DNA of 40,256 nt from Ignatzschineria sp. (GCA_030150405.1 JASLFU010000027.1:1-40256); one strand, 5' to 3'; counted from the stretch's first letter, positions 8,910 through 18,718 are shown. A program made the numbers and translations. The notes: generated by a model from the letters alone, not told the origin.

Positions 8910-11639
8910 TTAGGACTCCTGTTTCTTAAGCAGCAGAATACTTACGCCAAGAATAATGGGCGCTGTGATTAAGAGCATGCCGATATTGCCATAGAGGCTC
9001 GAAAAGCTCAGCGCTTTACTAAAAACGCCACGGCTAATAATCAGCATATGAGTGGCGGGATAGATATTCCCGATTAAGCGTCCAATGCCTTCAAGGGAAG
9101 AGACAGGGTTAATCATCCCGGCAAATTGTACCGCAGGGATTAATGTCCCCACTAAGGTAAAGAACATTGCCCCCACTTGGCTACTTGTAAAGGTGGAAGC
9201 AAAGAGCCCCATCCCGGTGGAAATGATGCAGTAGATAAAGATCGTGCTGGTGAGCGTAAGCACACTACCTTTAATGGGTACATCAAAGACAAAAATTGCC
9301 ATCAACACCATTAAAAGATAGTTAAGCATCGCAAGCACAATATAGGGGAGCTGCTTTCCTAAGAGGAATTCTGCTCGTGTGACTGGCGTAACATAGAGAT
9401 TAATTACCGAGCCGAGCTCCTTTTCTCGCACGACTGAGAGCGCCGCTAAAATTGCCGGAAGAATCAGGAGTAAAATGGGGATCACTGCCGGTACAATCGC
9501 TTTTATACTCGAGACTTCTGGGTTATAGCGAAAGCGGGTTTCAATCGTGAAGGGGGAGCTAATCTCCTGCCCATAATTATAGAGCGCTTGCTCTTTCAGC
9601 CAGTTTTGATGAAGCCCAAGAGCATAGCCCCGAATTGTGTCGGCGCGTTGCGGCATGGCACCATCGACCCACATACCGATCTCAACGGGTGCGCCCCGTT
9701 TAATATCCCGCGCAAAGTTAGGGGGAATTTCGATGGCAAGATTGATATCTGTAGACTTCATTCGCCGATCAATCTCTTCATGGCTGGTGAGCGGCTCCTG
9801 TTCTATAAAGTAGCGAGAGCCAGCAATATTCTGGGCATAACTTCGGCTAACTGTTGTTTGATCGAGATCTAAAATCGCATAGCGAAGATCTTCCACATCT
9901 AAACTGATGCCAAAGCCTAAAGTTAGCATTAATACAATAGAACCCACTAACCCTAAAATGGCTCGTAATGGGTCTCGGCGCAGTTCAAGGGCTTCACGCC
10001 AGGTGTAGCTCAACATTCTTTGTAAGCTAAAGAATTTATGATCTTGCGCTTTCTCCTCATGGGTTTCTACTAATGGCGCAGCATTTTCACTGGTATCGCC
10101 TTCATCATCCCCAGCGCCAGCATCTAAAAGGTACTTAATAAAGGCCTCTTCAAGCGTCTCGGTCCCCTGTTTTTGAATGAGGTTTTCAGGCGTATCACTA
10201 TCGAGCACTTTACCGGCATGCATCATCGACATCCGATCGCAGCGTAATGCCTCATTCATAAAGTGGGTGGAGATAAAGATCGTCACCCCATCATTGCGGG
10301 AGAGCTCCACTAAAAGGCGCCAGAAGTTATCCCGCGCAACAGGATCTACGCCTGATGTGGGTTCATCAAGAATAAGGAGTTCGGGCTTATGCACCATGGC
10401 AACAGCTAAAGAGAGACGTTGCCGAATGCCAAGAGGGATACTTTCGGGAAGAGCATGGAGGACATCTCGGAGCTCAAAACGCTCCACCATCTCTTCAACA
10501 CGGTGGGGAATCTCTGCTTCTGGCACATGAAAAAGTCGCGCGTGGAGCTCTAAGTTTTGGAGAACCGTTAACTCCCCATAAAGAGAGAATGCTTGTGACA
10601 TATAGCCTACACGGCGACGGGTATTCAGATCATGGGGATCGACCACATTGCCAAAGAGCCATGCTTTCCCTTCTGAAGCGGGAAGTAGCCCGGTAAGCAT
10701 CTTCATTGTAGTGGACTTTCCGCAGCCGTTAGAGCCTAAAAAGCCGAAAATCTCCCCTTTTTGAATCTCAAAACTCACATTATCCACCGCTGTGAACTTA
10801 CCAAAACGCATGGTTAGATTGCGCGCTTTAATCGCTACGGGGGTATCTTCATCGATCTCGAGTGGGGGAATAATGACAGGTTCATAACCTGCGCGTTTCT
10901 CTTCGGGGAGAAGCTTAATAAAAGCATCTTCAAGAGAGTCAGAATCGGTCTTTTCCAGAAGAGCTTGGGGGGTTCCTGTATCGAGGATCTTCCCATCATC
11001 CATGGCAATGAGCCACTCAAAATTTTGTGCCTCATCCATATAGGCTGTAGCCACTAAAACGCTCATATCTTCGCGTTCTGAGCGAATACGATTAATCAGG
11101 CTCCAAAATTGGGAGCGGGCGAGGGGATCAACCCCTGTAGTGGGTTCATCCAAAATTAAGAGATCAGGATCATGAATCAAGGCACAACAGAGCCCAAGTT
11201 TTTGCTTCATCCCGCCCGAAAGTTTACCTGCAGGGCGATCGAGAAAGTCATAGAGCCCGGTGTTTTTAGTAAGATCATCAATCCGGCGGCGGCGCTCCTT
11301 AGCATCGTGGCCAAAAAGCCGGCCAAAAAATTGTAGGTTTTCTTCCACAGAGAGGGTAGGGTAGAGATTCTTCCCCAGCCCTTGAGGCATATAGGCGATG
11401 CGTAAACAGGCCCGATCTCGGTGGGACTTTTCACGCATATCCCCTCCGAGAACAGAGAGCTCACCTTCCTGCATTTTTCGGGCGCCAGAGATTAAGGAGA
11501 GAAGGCTCGACTTACCCACACCATCCGGGCCAATAAGTCCCACCATCTTACCGCTAGGGATCTCTAGCGAAAGATTATCGAGCGCACAATTCTCCCCATA
11601 ATAGAGAGTTAAACCATCGAGCGTAACCACAGGATTCAT
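8910..11639 (-). CDS. rbbA: RbbA-type fusion: two ABC ATPase domains plus ABC-2 permease domain
   Basis: The 909-residue protein has the length and order of E. coli RbbA/YhiH (911). The first nucleotide-binding domain occupies about residues 1-235, with Walker A GPDGVGKS at 37-44, signature LSGGMKQKLGL near 140 and Walker B LLILDEPTTGVD near 160-171. The second occupies about 268-500, with Walker A GSNGCGKST at 302-310, a degenerate signature (PLGIRQRLSLA instead of SGGQ) and LLILDEPTSGVD. The C-terminal part has one transmembrane helix near 555-575, a periplasmic domain and five or six helices from about 713 to 905. The degenerate second signature is also found in E. coli RbbA. RbbA was described as ribosome-associated in E. 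coli; the operon context here points to export instead. The HlyD-type gene ends three bases upstream. Confidence 0.92.
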   Translation of the reverse strand: MNPVVTLDGLTLYYGENCALDNLSLEIPSGKMVGLIGPDGVGKSSLLSLISGARKMQEGELSVLGGDMREKSHRDRACLRIAYMPQGLGKNLYPTLSVEENLQFFGRLFGHDAKERRRRIDDLTKNTGLYDFLDRPAGKLSGGMKQKLGLCCALIHDPDLLILDEPTTGVDPLARSQFWSLINRIRSEREDMSVLVATAYMDEAQNFEWLIAMDDGKILDTGTPQALLEKTDSDSLEDAFIKLLPEEKRAGYEPVIIPPLEIDEDTPVAIKARNLTMRFGKFTAVDNVSFEIQKGEIFGFLGSNGCGKSTTMKMLTGLLPASEGKAWLFGNVVDPHDLNTRRRVGYMSQAFSLYGELTVLQNLELHARLFHVPEAEIPHRVEEMVERFELRDVLHALPESIPLGIRQRLSLAVAMVHKPELLILDEPTSGVDPVARDNFWRLLVELSRNDGVTIFISTHFMNEALRCDRMSMMHAGKVLDSDTPENLIQKQGTETLEEAFIKYLLDAGAGDDEGDTSENAAPLVETHEEKAQDHKFFSLQRMLSYTWREALELRRDPLRAILGLVGSIVLMLTLGFGISLDVEDLRYAILDLDQTTVSRSYAQNIAGSRYFIEQEPLTSHEEIDRRMKSTDINLAIEIPPNFARDIKRGAPVEIGMWVDGAMPQRADTIRGYALGLHQNWLKEQALYNYGQEISSPFTIETRFRYNPEVSSIKAIVPAVIPILLLILPAILAALSVVREKELGSVINLYVTPVTRAEFLLGKQLPYIVLAMLNYLLMVLMAIFVFDVPIKGSVLTLTSTIFIYCIISTGMGLFASTFTSSQVGAMFFTLVGTLIPAVQFAGMINPVSSLEGIGRLIGNIYPATHMLIISRGVFSKALSFSSLYGNIGMLLITAPIILGVSILLLKKQES

Positions 11640-11642
11640 GGC

Positions 11643-12740
11643 TTACTCCTTATTGTTTTCTGTAATTTCCGCTGCGGGGAGTTTAACTTTAAGTTCAGCA
11701 GGCCACTCCCGAGATTTATCGGTGCGTACCCAGGCTTCGCCGCGAACGCCGACTTTGATGTAATCTTGATACTTCTGTAATAGAGCAGCATCCACACGAG
11801 CTTTTACACGGAACATCATCTTTTCCCGCTCATCGGAGGTTTCGATCTCTTTGGGAGTAAACTGGGCACGGGGCGCGACAAAGGTGATCTTAGCGGGGAT
11901 CACATATTCAGGTGCAGCATCGATAATAATACGCGCTTCATCCCCTTCTACCACTAAAGAGTGCGTGCGCTCAGGGACAAAGAAGGTCATATAGACATCT
12001 TTAAGATCGATCATATTGAGTACAACACCCCCCGAGCCAAGTACTTCGCCCTGGTTAGCTACACGATATTGAATGCGACCATCGGTAGGCGCGGTCAGTG
12101 TACTATCATCAATATCGGCTTGGACTCGCTCCATTGTAGCTTTTGCAGCTTTCACCTGTGACTCAGCACTCATCGCTTGCGCTTTAGAGGCCTCAATAGC
12201 CGATTGTGCGGCTAAGACTTGAGCTTCTGCTGTTAAAATCGCGGCCTTTAAACTTTCGGTATACGCTTTTTGATCATCGAGATCCTGCTTGGAGATCGCA
12301 CCCTTTTTCACTAATGTTTGGATACGCTCGAGCTTTTTATTGGCGGCATAGAGTTCGCTTTGACGCTGAACGACCACAGCCTCTGCGGCCTTTTTATCGC
12401 TCTCTCGGGCGGTGATCTGCGCTTTTGCACTGGCCACAGCATTAATAGCTTGCTCATGCATTGCGGTCGCTTCATGAAGTTGGGCCTCTAAACTTTCCAG
12501 CTTCATGACTGCTAAAGTCTGCCCCTTTGTTACGCGATCCCCTTCATCTACTAAGATCTCAGAGACACGTCCGGGGAGTTTGGTAGCAATATCGATACTA
12601 TTGACCTCAATACTGCCATTTCCTCGCTCAAACCCTTCGGGGAGTCCACGATTAAAAAATAGTTTCTGTACTAAAAAGAGCACAATCGCCAAGCCAATAA
12701 TTGCGAAGATAAACTTTTGGCGGTTTGTTAAGTTCTTCAT
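11643..12740 (-). CDS. HlyD-family periplasmic adaptor (YhiI-like)
   Basis: This 365-residue membrane-fusion protein is the first gene of the export operon. The N-terminal signal anchor is at about residues 10-26 (FIFAIIGLAIVLFLVQ). The first half of the lipoyl/barrel-sandwich domain follows at about 45-78, including PGRVSEILVDEGDRVTKGQ. A long alanine- and glutamine-rich coiled-coil hairpin covers about 80-215. The second barrel half (DSTLTAPTDGRIQYRVANQGEV) follows, and then a beta-barrel domain. It would bridge the inner-membrane ABC permeases to an outer-membrane channel across the periplasm. Spacing to the next gene is three bases, so the three genes are one transcript. No obvious regulator is attached. 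The promoter should lie in 12741-12906. Confidence 0.9.
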   Translation of the reverse strand: MKNLTNRQKFIFAIIGLAIVLFLVQKLFFNRGLPEGFERGNGSIEVNSIDIATKLPGRVSEILVDEGDRVTKGQTLAVMKLESLEAQLHEATAMHEQAINAVASAKAQITARESDKKAAEAVVVQRQSELYAANKKLERIQTLVKKGAISKQDLDDQKAYTESLKAAILTAEAQVLAAQSAIEASKAQAMSAESQVKAAKATMERVQADIDDSTLTAPTDGRIQYRVANQGEVLGSGGVVLNMIDLKDVYMTFFVPERTHSLVVEGDEARIIIDAAPEYVIPAKITFVAPRAQFTPKEIETSDEREKMMFRVKARVDAALLQKYQDYIKVGVRGEAWVRTDKSREWPAELKVKLPAAEITENNKE

Positions 12741-12906
12741 TCAAGATCCTCTTATTGAATTATTTTTGTGAAAAAGTTGAACGGTGGGGATTTGCTCTCT
12801 TCTAAAGGGTGAAGAAAAGAGCATAAATATCTTTTTTCAGTGTAGCAAAAAAAGGCTAAAAATGCTTCAAAAATGGCGTAATAATGGGAGATTTCCCCGA
12901 GGGAAA

Positions 12907-13668
12907 TCAAAGAATAAAGTCGACTAACATTGGATTGTGATCTGAGGCATCTGTTTCGATCACGCGGCTTGTTTCCACCTCGAGCTCTCGGTAAAAAATA
13001 AAATCGAGGGGGTAGCTAAAAGCCGACTTACGGAGATCCTCTTTAAAGGTAACAGGGCGAAGCCCCATGCGGCGTGTAAATGTGTAGAGCATGTAGAGGC
13101 GTTGCCGACTCCAGGTATTAAAATCTCCCGCAAAAATTACCGGCCCTTGATGACGCATAACATGTTCGGCAATTGTACGAATCTGCTCCTTATAGATGCT
13201 CACCCCTAAACTAAAATTGACGGCATGAACATTCACCACCATTAAAAGCCGGCCATCATAGAGTGGGTAGATATTGACAAGTGCCGATTTAGGAAGCCGC
13301 AAAAGGGGCTCTGCTTTGCGAAAAGGACGGGTGTAGATAGGGTAGGCGGAGGCGAGCGTCATCACCCCAAAAGAGTGGTTGGGCAGTTCGATGGCAGGAA
13401 CTTGATCCGCTACATGAAAGTGTCGCCCAGAAAAGGTTAAGAGTTCATCCGAGGAGCGCGCCTCTTGCAGTAGTAAGAGATCACGGTCTTTTCCATACTC
13501 TTGCAGTACAGGTAACCAATTGAGTCGTTGCTGTTTATAGATATTCCAGACCATTACCGTAATCCGATCATCCCGTGAGAAGGGTTGAACACGATCAAGT
13601 TTCGTCTCCCCCATAATCTTCTCTTTCAGATTTGGGGTGTATCGGAAGAGGTAATTTTTATTCGCCAT
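12907..13668 (-). CDS. yafD: Endonuclease/exonuclease/phosphatase-fold protein, YafD family (UPF0294)
   Basis: This 253-residue EEP-fold protein closely parallels E. coli YafD (266). The metal/catalytic residues of the fold are present: N42 in VWNIYKQQ, E69 in LLLQEA, D182 and N184 in AGDFNTWSRQR, and the terminal D243-H244 in SDHNPM. HAVNFSLGV at 149-156 and LDFIFYREL near 221 are YafD-specific blocks. The extreme N-terminus (ANKNYLFRY) also matches YafD, which supports the ATG at 13668. The physiological substrate of YafD is not established; a nuclease or phosphodiesterase activity is only inferred from the fold. A short hairpin, GATTTCCC/GGGAAATC (12890-12908), overlaps the stop codon. No T run follows it, so it is not called as a terminator. 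Confidence 0.88.
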   Translation of the reverse strand: MANKNYLFRYTPNLKEKIMGETKLDRVQPFSRDDRITVMVWNIYKQQRLNWLPVLQEYGKDRDLLLLQEARSSDELLTFSGRHFHVADQVPAIELPNHSFGVMTLASAYPIYTRPFRKAEPLLRLPKSALVNIYPLYDGRLLMVVNVHAVNFSLGVSIYKEQIRTIAEHVMRHQGPVIFAGDFNTWSRQRLYMLYTFTRRMGLRPVTFKEDLRKSAFSYPLDFIFYRELEVETSRVIETDASDHNPMLVDFIL

Positions 13669-14077
13669 AAGATAACTTTAGCAATAAAGGGGTATTTGAT
13701 GAATGAAATTTTAAAAAAATGGCTTTCATTTCCATCTTAATGAATTTTATCGTGCTTTTTAAATTAGAGAGGGAATCTTTTTTAGGGCTGTAGAGACTCT
13801 TTTTGAATTTGAAAGAGAAGGGGGCTTTAAAAATATAGATACATCCTTGTATGTTTTTCTGTTAAAGTTAAGCGGTTTTGTGCTGAAAATTAGACAAAAA
13901 GAGGCTAGCGGGGATTATTGTCCGATCGCAGTGAAAGCCCAATTATTATCGCCTTACTCCCTGTTTCTTATAAGGATTTATTAAGACAAAAAAGGGAAAT
14001 ATTTTGGGAGTTATTTGGGAAGTAGTGTATCTTTGTAGTGATTTTGTAGTAGTTTAAAAACCTTGGAGGGTATCTGA
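13669..14077. other. 409-base intergenic region between yafD and pyruvate carboxylase
   Basis: This AT-rich stretch lies between divergent genes and must hold both promoters. I see no convincing open reading frame or RNA gene. A 7-bp inverted repeat, AATGAAA/TTTCATT, lies just inside the yafD side. A possible sigma-70 promoter for the carboxylase is TTGAAT (13803-13808), a 17-base spacer, then TTTAAA (13826-13831). Both boxes match only four of six consensus positions. The GGAGG at 14065-14069 is the carboxylase ribosome binding site. Confidence 0.5.
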
Positions 14078-17000
14078 ATGTCATCATCAAATGGTGTATC
14101 TACAAAAAAAATTAAAAAATTATTGGTGGCGAATCGATCCGAAATTGCGATTCGTATTATTCGTGCAGCGGCTGAGCTAGGAATTAGCACCGTAGGGATC
14201 TATGCTGAGCAAGATCGACGCTCAGCACATCGCTTTAATGCTGATGAGAGCTATGTCGTCGGCCGAGGAAAGCAGCCGTTAGATGCCTATTTAGATATTG
14301 ATGACATCATCCGTATCGCAAAAGAGACGGGGGCAGATGCCATTCACCCCGGTTATGGATTTTTAGCTGAAAACCCCGATTTTGCTGATGCTTGTCGCAA
14401 AAATGGAATTATCTTTATTGGTCCTACTAGCCAAGTTTTGCGTACATTAGGTAATAAAGTCGCTGCTCGAAAAGCTGCGATTGAGGCGGGAGTACCGGTA
14501 ATGCCGGCATCAGAGCCACTTCCCGATGATGAGGCGGAGATTAAACGAATTGCCGCCGAAATTGGTTACCCTGTGATGCTTAAAGCAAGTTGGGGGGGCG
14601 GAGGGCGCGGTATGCGGGCGATTGAGAATGAAGCCCAATTGATGCCCGCTGTAAAAGAGGCCAAAGGGGAAGCTAAATCCGCCTTTGGAAACGATGAGGT
14701 CTACCTCGAAAAATTAATCGAGCGTGCACGGCACGTAGAGGTGCAGCTACTAGGGGATAAGCATGGCAATATTGTGCATCTCTGGGAGCGAGATTGTTCT
14801 GTACAGCGCCGTCACCAAAAGGTGGTAGAGCGAGCGCCTGCGCCTTATCTTTCGGATGAATTACGGAACGAAATTTGTGAAAGTGCGCTTAAATTAGGGC
14901 GTGCGGTGGGGTATCGCAATGCAGGAACGGTGGAGTTCCTGATGGATGCTAATACCGAAGATTTCTATTTTATTGAGGTGAATCCGCGCATTCAGGTAGA
15001 GCATACGGTGACAGAAGAGGTCACAGGAATTGATATCGTTAAGGCGCAGATTCAGATTGCAGAAGGTAAGGTGATCGGTTCGGACAAGATGGAAGTGCCT
15101 AAACAAGAGGAGATTATTCTTGAAGGGCATGCGCTTCAATGTCGTGTAACGACCGAAGATCCCGCCAATAATTTCCTCCCCGGAACGGGAACCATTATTG
15201 CGTATCGTTCGCCTGCTGGTTTTGGTATCCGTTTAGATGGGGGAACAGCGTACTCAGGGGCGGTGATCTCTCCTTATTATGATTCCCTTTTAGTTAAAGT
15301 CACCACTTGGGGGAATACGGCGGTAGAGGCGATTGATCGGATGGATCGAGCGTTACGAGAATTCCGTATCCGTGGGGTTTCAACCAACCTCTCTTTTGTG
15401 GAAAATGTAATTAACCACCCTAAATTTATTGCGGGAAATTACAGCACCAAATTTATCGATAATAATCCGGAGCTCTTTAATCTTCGGGAGCGTCAAGATC
15501 GTTCAAATAATATCTTAAAGTTTTTAGGCAATGTGGCTGTTAACGGAAATAAAGAGCTTGAGGGTAGAGAGATTCCGAAGCATTTCGTGACCCCTATTTT
15601 GCCTAAGTTAGAGCGGGATTATCGTGATGTAAAAGGCTCTCGTGAACGCTTAATTGAGCTGGGGCCCAATGGCTTTGCCGATTGGATGCGGGGGCAGAAA
15701 GAGGTTTTAATTACGGATACAACGATGCGTGATGCTCATCAATCCCTCTTTGCAACCCGTATGCGCTCCCATGATCTTTGGGAGATTGCGCCTTACTACG
15801 CAAAACTTATGCCAGAGCTCTTCTCCATAGAATGTTGGGGCGGAGCAACCTTTGATGTTTCGATGCGCTTTTTAAACGAAGATCCGTGGGAGCGCTTAAC
15901 AATATTGCGGGAGATGATTCCCCACACCCTCTTTCAGATGCTTTTGCGCGGGGTCAATGGGGTGGGCTATACCAGCTATCCTGACAATGTGATTAAGTAT
16001 TTTGTTGCTCAGGCGGCGGAGAAAGGGATCGATCTTTTCCGTGTCTTTGACTCGCTCAATATTGTGGATAATATGCGGGTCTCTATGGATGCCGTGCTTG
16101 AAGCAGATAAGCTCTGTGAAGGGACGATTTGCTACACCGGTGATGTGTTTGATGCTAGCCGTCCGAAGTATCAGCTCGATTATTATGTCAATTTAGCTAA
16201 AGAGCTCGAAAAGGCGGGTGCGCATATTATCGGCATTAAAGATATGGCGGGAATCTGTCGCCCAGAAGCGGCCAGAGCATTAGTAACGGCGCTTAAAAAT
16301 GAGGTGGAGCTGCCGATCCATTTCCATACACACGATACTTCGGGGATCTCTGCAGCTAGTGTTTTAGCTGCGATTGAGGCCGGTGTAGATGCTGTTGATA
16401 CCGCTGTAGATTCGCTATCAGGTTTAACCAGTCAGCCCTCGATGGGGTCGATTGTGAATGCGCTTAAAGGTACAGAAAAAGCGTCGAGCCTCGATCCTGA
16501 AGCGATTAACGAGATCTCCACCTATTTTGAAGGGGTGCGCTCAATTTATGCTCCTTTTGAATCGGGCATGAAGGCGGGGACTTCGGATGTTTACCGTCAT
16601 GAAATGCCAGGTGGGCAATATACAAACCTTCGGGAGCAGGCGCGTTCAATGGGGCTAGAATCCCGTTGGAGTGAGATTGCTACCGCCTATTCTGAGGTGA
16701 ATCAATTGCTCGGCGATATTGTGAAAGTGACTCCGAGCTCTAAAGTAGTTGGCGATATGGCCTTAATGATGGTCACGCAAGAGATTACTGCTGAAGATGT
16801 TTTAGATCCTGCGAAAGAGATCGCCTTCCCGCAGTCTGTGGTGGGGCTACTTAAAGGGGAGCTGGGGATTCCGCAAGGAGGCTTTCCAGAGCAGATTTCG
16901 CAAAAAGTATTACAAGGGGAAAAGCCGATTGAAGGGCGTCCCGGCGCGCATCTGCCCGATGTGGATTTAGCTGCGGTAAAAGCGGAGCTCGAGCAGATGG

Positions 17001-17548
17001 TGACTGGAGATGTTACCGAGACAGATCTTGCGTCCTATCTAATGTATCCGGAAGTATTTAAAGCATTCCGACAACATCAAGAGAAGTTTGGCACGGTTTC
17101 AAATATTCCTTCAAAGATCTATTTTTATGGGCCGGAGAAGGATACCTATCACACCGTTCGTTTAGAGCGTGGAAAGGAGCTTTTAATTAAGCTTTTAGCC
17201 ATCTCTTTGCCGGATAAAACCGGACATTGTAATGTCTTCTTTGAGCTCAATGGGGAAACGCGTATTTTAAGTATCCTTAAAGAGGATTTAGCGAAAGATA
17301 TGCCTTTGCGCCCTAAAGCGGAGAAGGGGAATAAGTTTCACATTGCCGCGATGATGCCAGGTGTGGTCGGTGAGGTACATGTGAAAGTGGGCGATTTAGT
17401 CAAAGAGGGGGATGCGGTTATTACTCTGGAAGCTATGAAGATGGAGACTACACTCCGCGCCGAAGTCTCAGGTCCTGTGGAGGAGATTCTTGTGGGCGCT
17501 GGAGATGTGGTGGAGACGGATGATCTTCTATTGATAATTGAGAAATAG
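14078..17548 (+). CDS. pyc: Pyruvate carboxylase (single-chain, biotin-dependent)
   Basis: The enzyme carboxylates pyruvate to oxaloacetate with ATP and bicarbonate, an anaplerotic reaction in the cytoplasm. The 1156-residue chain has the complete order of single-chain enzymes. The biotin carboxylase domain occupies about 1-460 (KKLLVANRSEIAIRIIRAA, HPGYGFLAENPDF, ATP-grasp GGGGRGMR). The carboxyltransferase domain starts near 545 (TTMRDAHQSLFATRMR) and contains the metal-ligand region HFHTHDTSG and the GIKDMAGI block near 718-725. An allosteric/tetramerisation linker follows. The biotin carrier domain is at about 1085-1156, with AMKME and the biotinylated K1121. GGAGG at 14065-14069 gives a strong ribosome binding site. 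It is monocistronic: a 409-base gap lies upstream and a hairpin terminator 60 bases downstream. The length and domain order exclude the two-subunit oxaloacetate decarboxylase type. Confidence 0.97.
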   Translation: MSSSNGVSTKKIKKLLVANRSEIAIRIIRAAAELGISTVGIYAEQDRRSAHRFNADESYVVGRGKQPLDAYLDIDDIIRIAKETGADAIHPGYGFLAENPDFADACRKNGIIFIGPTSQVLRTLGNKVAARKAAIEAGVPVMPASEPLPDDEAEIKRIAAEIGYPVMLKASWGGGGRGMRAIENEAQLMPAVKEAKGEAKSAFGNDEVYLEKLIERARHVEVQLLGDKHGNIVHLWERDCSVQRRHQKVVERAPAPYLSDELRNEICESALKLGRAVGYRNAGTVEFLMDANTEDFYFIEVNPRIQVEHTVTEEVTGIDIVKAQIQIAEGKVIGSDKMEVPKQEEIILEGHALQCRVTTEDPANNFLPGTGTIIAYRSPAGFGIRLDGGTAYSGAVISPYYDSLLVKVTTWGNTAVEAIDRMDRALREFRIRGVSTNLSFVENVINHPKFIAGNYSTKFIDNNPELFNLRERQDRSNNILKFLGNVAVNGNKELEGREIPKHFVTPILPKLERDYRDVKGSRERLIELGPNGFADWMRGQKEVLITDTTMRDAHQSLFATRMRSHDLWEIAPYYAKLMPELFSIECWGGATFDVSMRFLNEDPWERLTILREMIPHTLFQMLLRGVNGVGYTSYPDNVIKYFVAQAAEKGIDLFRVFDSLNIVDNMRVSMDAVLEADKLCEGTICYTGDVFDASRPKYQLDYYVNLAKELEKAGAHIIGIKDMAGICRPEAARALVTALKNEVELPIHFHTHDTSGISAASVLAAIEAGVDAVDTAVDSLSGLTSQPSMGSIVNALKGTEKASSLDPEAINEISTYFEGVRSIYAPFESGMKAGTSDVYRHEMPGGQYTNLREQARSMGLESRWSEIATAYSEVNQLLGDIVKVTPSSKVVGDMALMMVTQEITAEDVLDPAKEIAFPQSVVGLLKGELGIPQGGFPEQISQKVLQGEKPIEGRPGAHLPDVDLAAVKAELEQMVTGDVTETDLASYLMYPEVFKAFRQHQEKFGTVSNIPSKIYFYGPEKDTYHTVRLERGKELLIKLLAISLPDKTGHCNVFFELNGETRILSILKEDLAKDMPLRPKAEKGNKFHIAAMMPGVVGEVHVKVGDLVKEGDAVITLEAMKMETTLRAEVSGPVEEILVGAGDVVETDDLLLIIEK

Positions 17549-17610
17549 TGGTGATTCTATGTTACTATTCATCTCATTAAGTGAATAGATTAGGAGTTAT
17601 CCTAGGTATG

Positions 17611-17652
17611 AAAGAGAGTGTTATCGAATCAGGTGGTAATACTCTCTTTTCG
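17611..17652 (+). terminator. Intrinsic terminator after pyruvate carboxylase
   Basis: Perfect 9-bp arms AAAGAGAGT (17611-17619) and ACTCTCTTT (17641-17649) enclose a 21-base loop that can extend the stem by TTA/TAA. The right arm runs into TTTT. Confidence 0.7.
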
Positions 17653-17826
17653 TGTCTGAAAAGAGTGTAAGGGTGTGAATCAGCACTCTATTTTTAGAGT
17701 CAGGGAAGGAGCGATTAATCTTAAAGTGTAAAGGATTTGCAGTTAAACTTAATGAAATAGTGCTTTTTTAAAAGAGCTAAAGTAAGCCCATTAGGAATGG
17801 TGAGCTTACTCTATTAGGATCGATTT

Positions 17827-18603
17827 ATGAATTTAGAGAAAGAGAAGTTTACAAAAAAACGAGGCTTCACCCTGCGCATGGCGGGAGGAATGGTAGCGCT
17901 CGGCTTTTTACTCAGTTCTCCTGCTATGGCGATGAAAGAACCCCTTGAATTAGAGCGGGTGGCAGAATCGTTTCGGGGGGATTCAAATAGCTTTGTAAAA
18001 CTTTTACCTAAAAGTCATAAAAGAGCTGTTGTATCCGGAGATGAAGAGAGAGATCGCTGGCCAGCGCCTAAGATTACCAATCGCCGATTTTCGGTGGTCT
18101 CTGTACGCCCTAAAGCGGGAACACGGGGGAAGGTAGAAGCAAAATCCGATTTTCCCACTCTATTAACCATGGCTTTTGCCCTTAAGGGGAATGTGATTGA
18201 GATGGAATCTCGGGTGCCTAAAGAGTTTACGCCACCTTATTTAGCGCAAGAGGTGCATGATAATGGCTTGATCTTTTATGGCGGCTGCCTCTTAAAAGAT
18301 GAGCGCAAAGATCTTTTATCACATATCAAGCAGGAGTTGCGCCGGGCAGAGGAGCATTTCCCAGGGGTGAGAATTTTAACCCGTAATATTAAATATTACT
18401 CTGTAGATGAGATGTTAAATGCTCGATTAGAACGTAATCTTGAACTTAAAGAGAAGCAGCGTAATGTGATTATGCATTATGCTAATTTCCATGCGAGTAA
18501 TGCCTTTATCTACGCCCTTGGGCGCAGCAATTTAAAGGTTACCGGTGGAAATAAAATTATGCTTGAGAATGCAGATAACTTTTCGGAGCTTCTCTATAAG
18601 TAA
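17827..18603 (+). CDS. Exported protein of unknown function
   Basis: I do not recognise this 258-residue protein. It has a clear Sec signal peptide: a positively charged start (KEKFTKKRGFTLR), a hydrophobic core (MAGGMVALGFLLS) and an AMA cleavage site at about residue 35. The mature part has no second membrane helix and is mixed alpha/beta in character. A basic stretch lies at about 60-120. A Lys/Glu-rich helical segment follows in its second half (KDERKDLLSHIKQELRRAEEH and ERNLELKEKQRNV). There is a single cysteine in the mature part (GGCLLKDE). No lipobox, metal motif or catalytic signature is visible. The ATG is preceded by a weak purine stretch (TTAGGATCGATTT). It is bounded by terminators on both sides and so is its own unit. 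It is probably periplasmic or associated with the outer membrane. Confidence 0.6.
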   Translation: MNLEKEKFTKKRGFTLRMAGGMVALGFLLSSPAMAMKEPLELERVAESFRGDSNSFVKLLPKSHKRAVVSGDEERDRWPAPKITNRRFSVVSVRPKAGTRGKVEAKSDFPTLLTMAFALKGNVIEMESRVPKEFTPPYLAQEVHDNGLIFYGGCLLKDERKDLLSHIKQELRRAEEHFPGVRILTRNIKYYSVDEMLNARLERNLELKEKQRNVIMHYANFHASNAFIYALGRSNLKVTGGNKIMLENADNFSELLYK

Positions 18604-18626
18604 GATTTAAATAGAACCGAAATCGG

Positions 18627-18680
18627 AAAATCCCCAAGAAGAGAGGTAAAGAGTAATTCCTCTTCTCTTGGGGATTTTTT
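18627..18680. terminator. Bidirectional terminator between convergent genes
   Basis: A long, slightly imperfect inverted repeat (AATCCCCAAGAAGAG and CTTCTCTTGGGGATT) is flanked by AAAA on the left and TTTTTT on the right. It can therefore terminate both the exported-protein gene (plus) and the convergent anchored-protein gene (minus). Confidence 0.8.
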
Positions 18681-18718
18681 CTATTAAAAGCATCTAGATT
18701 AATTCATAATTTAGATCT

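Noticed and set aside
10177..10530. 117-codon open frame on the plus strand inside the RbbA gene
   Set aside because: It is antisense to the second ATPase domain and its translation is Arg/Ser-rich without motifs. The minus-strand frame is clearly the coding one.
12890..12908. GATTTCCC/GGGAAATC hairpin at the yafD stop codon
   Set aside because: There is no T run after it on the minus strand, so it is not supported as an intrinsic terminator.
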